From contig JAJYGY010000241.1 in NCBI GenBank assembly GCA_021790555.1, positions 1 to 5,995 of the forward strand: 5,995 bases of DNA, read 5' to 3'. The translations under genes and the position numbers were made by a program. A model generated the notes under the pieces. The model saw only the letters and a list, made by a program, of their open reading frames with translations. It had not been told where the DNA came from and searched no databases. The first letter of the stretch is position 1. Each line of letters starts with the position of its first letter. Source of the stretch: a bacterium (lineage in GTDB: Bacteria > Oederibacteriota > JAJYGY01). This document shows, in pieces, positions 5,605-5,995 of this stretch.

Positions 5605-5618
5605 GGGGCGGTTCAGGC
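5599..5618. repeat. Inverted repeat spanning the convergent stop codons
   Basis: GCCTGA (5599-5604) and TCAGGC (5613-5618) are exact reverse complements around the 8-base gap between the methyltransferase and ispH stops. Each arm contains one TGA stop preceded by an Ala codon base-pattern GCC. It could act as a small bidirectional hairpin, but no T-run accompanies it on either strand, and two genes both ending GCC-TGA would give this by chance. Confidence 0.4.
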
Positions 5619-5995
5619 AGGGGAGGGGCTGAGGGCCGCGGAGGGCTGCGGGTTTGCGTCCCAGGAGCGGATCCTGTCGATGACTTCCTGGATGAGGTAG
5701 TCGGGGGTGGAGGCGCCCGCCGTGATGCCCACGTGCCGCTTCCCCTCGAACCAGGACCGCTGGAGCTGGTCGGCCGTCTCGATGTGGTGGGTGTTGAGGT
5801 TCCCCACGCGCTCCATGGCCACGTCCGCCAGCTTCTTGGTGTTTGAACTGTTGTACCCACCCACCACCACGATGACGTCGACGTCCTGGGCCAGGGCCTT
5901 GATGGAATTCTGGCGGTCCTTGGTGGGCTTGCAGATGGTGTTGACGGCCACCACCTCGGCGCAGCGGGCCTTGAGCATCTCCACGAAGGCCGGGA
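5613..5995 (-). CDS. ispH: IspH, 4-hydroxy-3-methylbut-2-enyl diphosphate reductase, C-terminal part
   Basis: The visible 126 residues are the C-terminal part of IspH (LytB), the [4Fe-4S] enzyme of the last MEP-pathway step, reducing HMBPP to IPP and DMAPP. The frame stays open through the right edge, so the N-terminal portion with the first two cluster cysteines is missing. NTICKPTKDRQ holds the third cluster cysteine, matching DICYATTNRQ in E. coli. GGYNSSNTKKLA matches the substrate-binding SSN of GSKNSSNSNRLA, and VGITAGASTPDYLIQEV matches VGVTAGASAPDILVQNV with its conserved Ser. The chain ends shortly after this with an Ala/Ser/Pro-rich tail (PQPSAALSPSPA), so it lacks the longer C-terminal segment of E. 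coli IspH, as short members of the family do. It runs convergent to the methyltransferase gene, 8 bases apart, so it is not in that operon. Any GTG or ATG near the right edge is internal, not the true start. Confidence 0.95.
   Translation of the reverse strand, partial: PAFVEMLKARCAEVVAVNTICKPTKDRQNSIKALAQDVDVIVVVGGYNSSNTKKLADVAMERVGNLNTHHIETADQLQRSWFEGKRHVGITAGASTPDYLIQEVIDRIRSWDANPQPSAALSPSPA

Overview
This window of GC-rich bacterial DNA looks like ordinary chromosome. It holds seven protein-coding genes, two of them cut by the window edges, and no mobile element, CRISPR array, tRNA or rRNA that I can see. Strong G/C bias at third codon positions, two TTG starts and the protein styles (SpeE-like, IspH, and a stand-alone CysG-N/Met8-type siroheme enzyme) suggest a high-GC proteobacterium, possibly of the Desulfovibrio group. 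That placement is an inference from protein flavour only.

Layout. On the minus strand, a divergent spermidine-synthase-like gene (173-1072) runs into a DCC/DUF393 thiol-oxidoreductase-like gene (1-176, cut by the left edge) with a 4-base ATGA overlap, so the two form an operon. A 139-base divergent region (1073-1211) carries candidate promoters for both directions, nearly interlocked. On the plus strand comes ppk1 (1212-3386), then a secreted or membrane PAP2-family phosphatase (3446-4234), a precorrin-2 dehydrogenase/ferrochelatase-like protein (4259-4954) and a PmtA-like SAM methyltransferase (4963-5604). The last three are separated by only 24 and 8 bases and probably share a transcript. 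The right end holds the C-terminal part of ispH on the minus strand (5613-5995, cut by the right edge), convergent with the methyltransferase gene and only 8 bases from it.

How the genes fit together. Ppk1 makes polyphosphate. The PAP2 enzyme should dephosphorylate a lipid or isoprenoid (di)phosphate outside the cytoplasm. The PmtA-like enzyme may methylate phosphatidylethanolamine or a related substrate. IspH makes the isoprenoid precursors. A loose membrane-lipid and phosphate theme is therefore visible, with one tetrapyrrole (siroheme/heme) enzyme placed among the lipid genes. The most useful second looks are: (a) the last ~35 codons of ppk1, which overlap a perfect 8-bp hairpin and a good promoter for the PAP2 gene; (b) the altered active-site residues of the SpeE-like protein and its coupling to a DCC protein; and (c) the mixed PAP2/siroheme/methyltransferase operon. 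I do not see strong evidence for a wholly new system.
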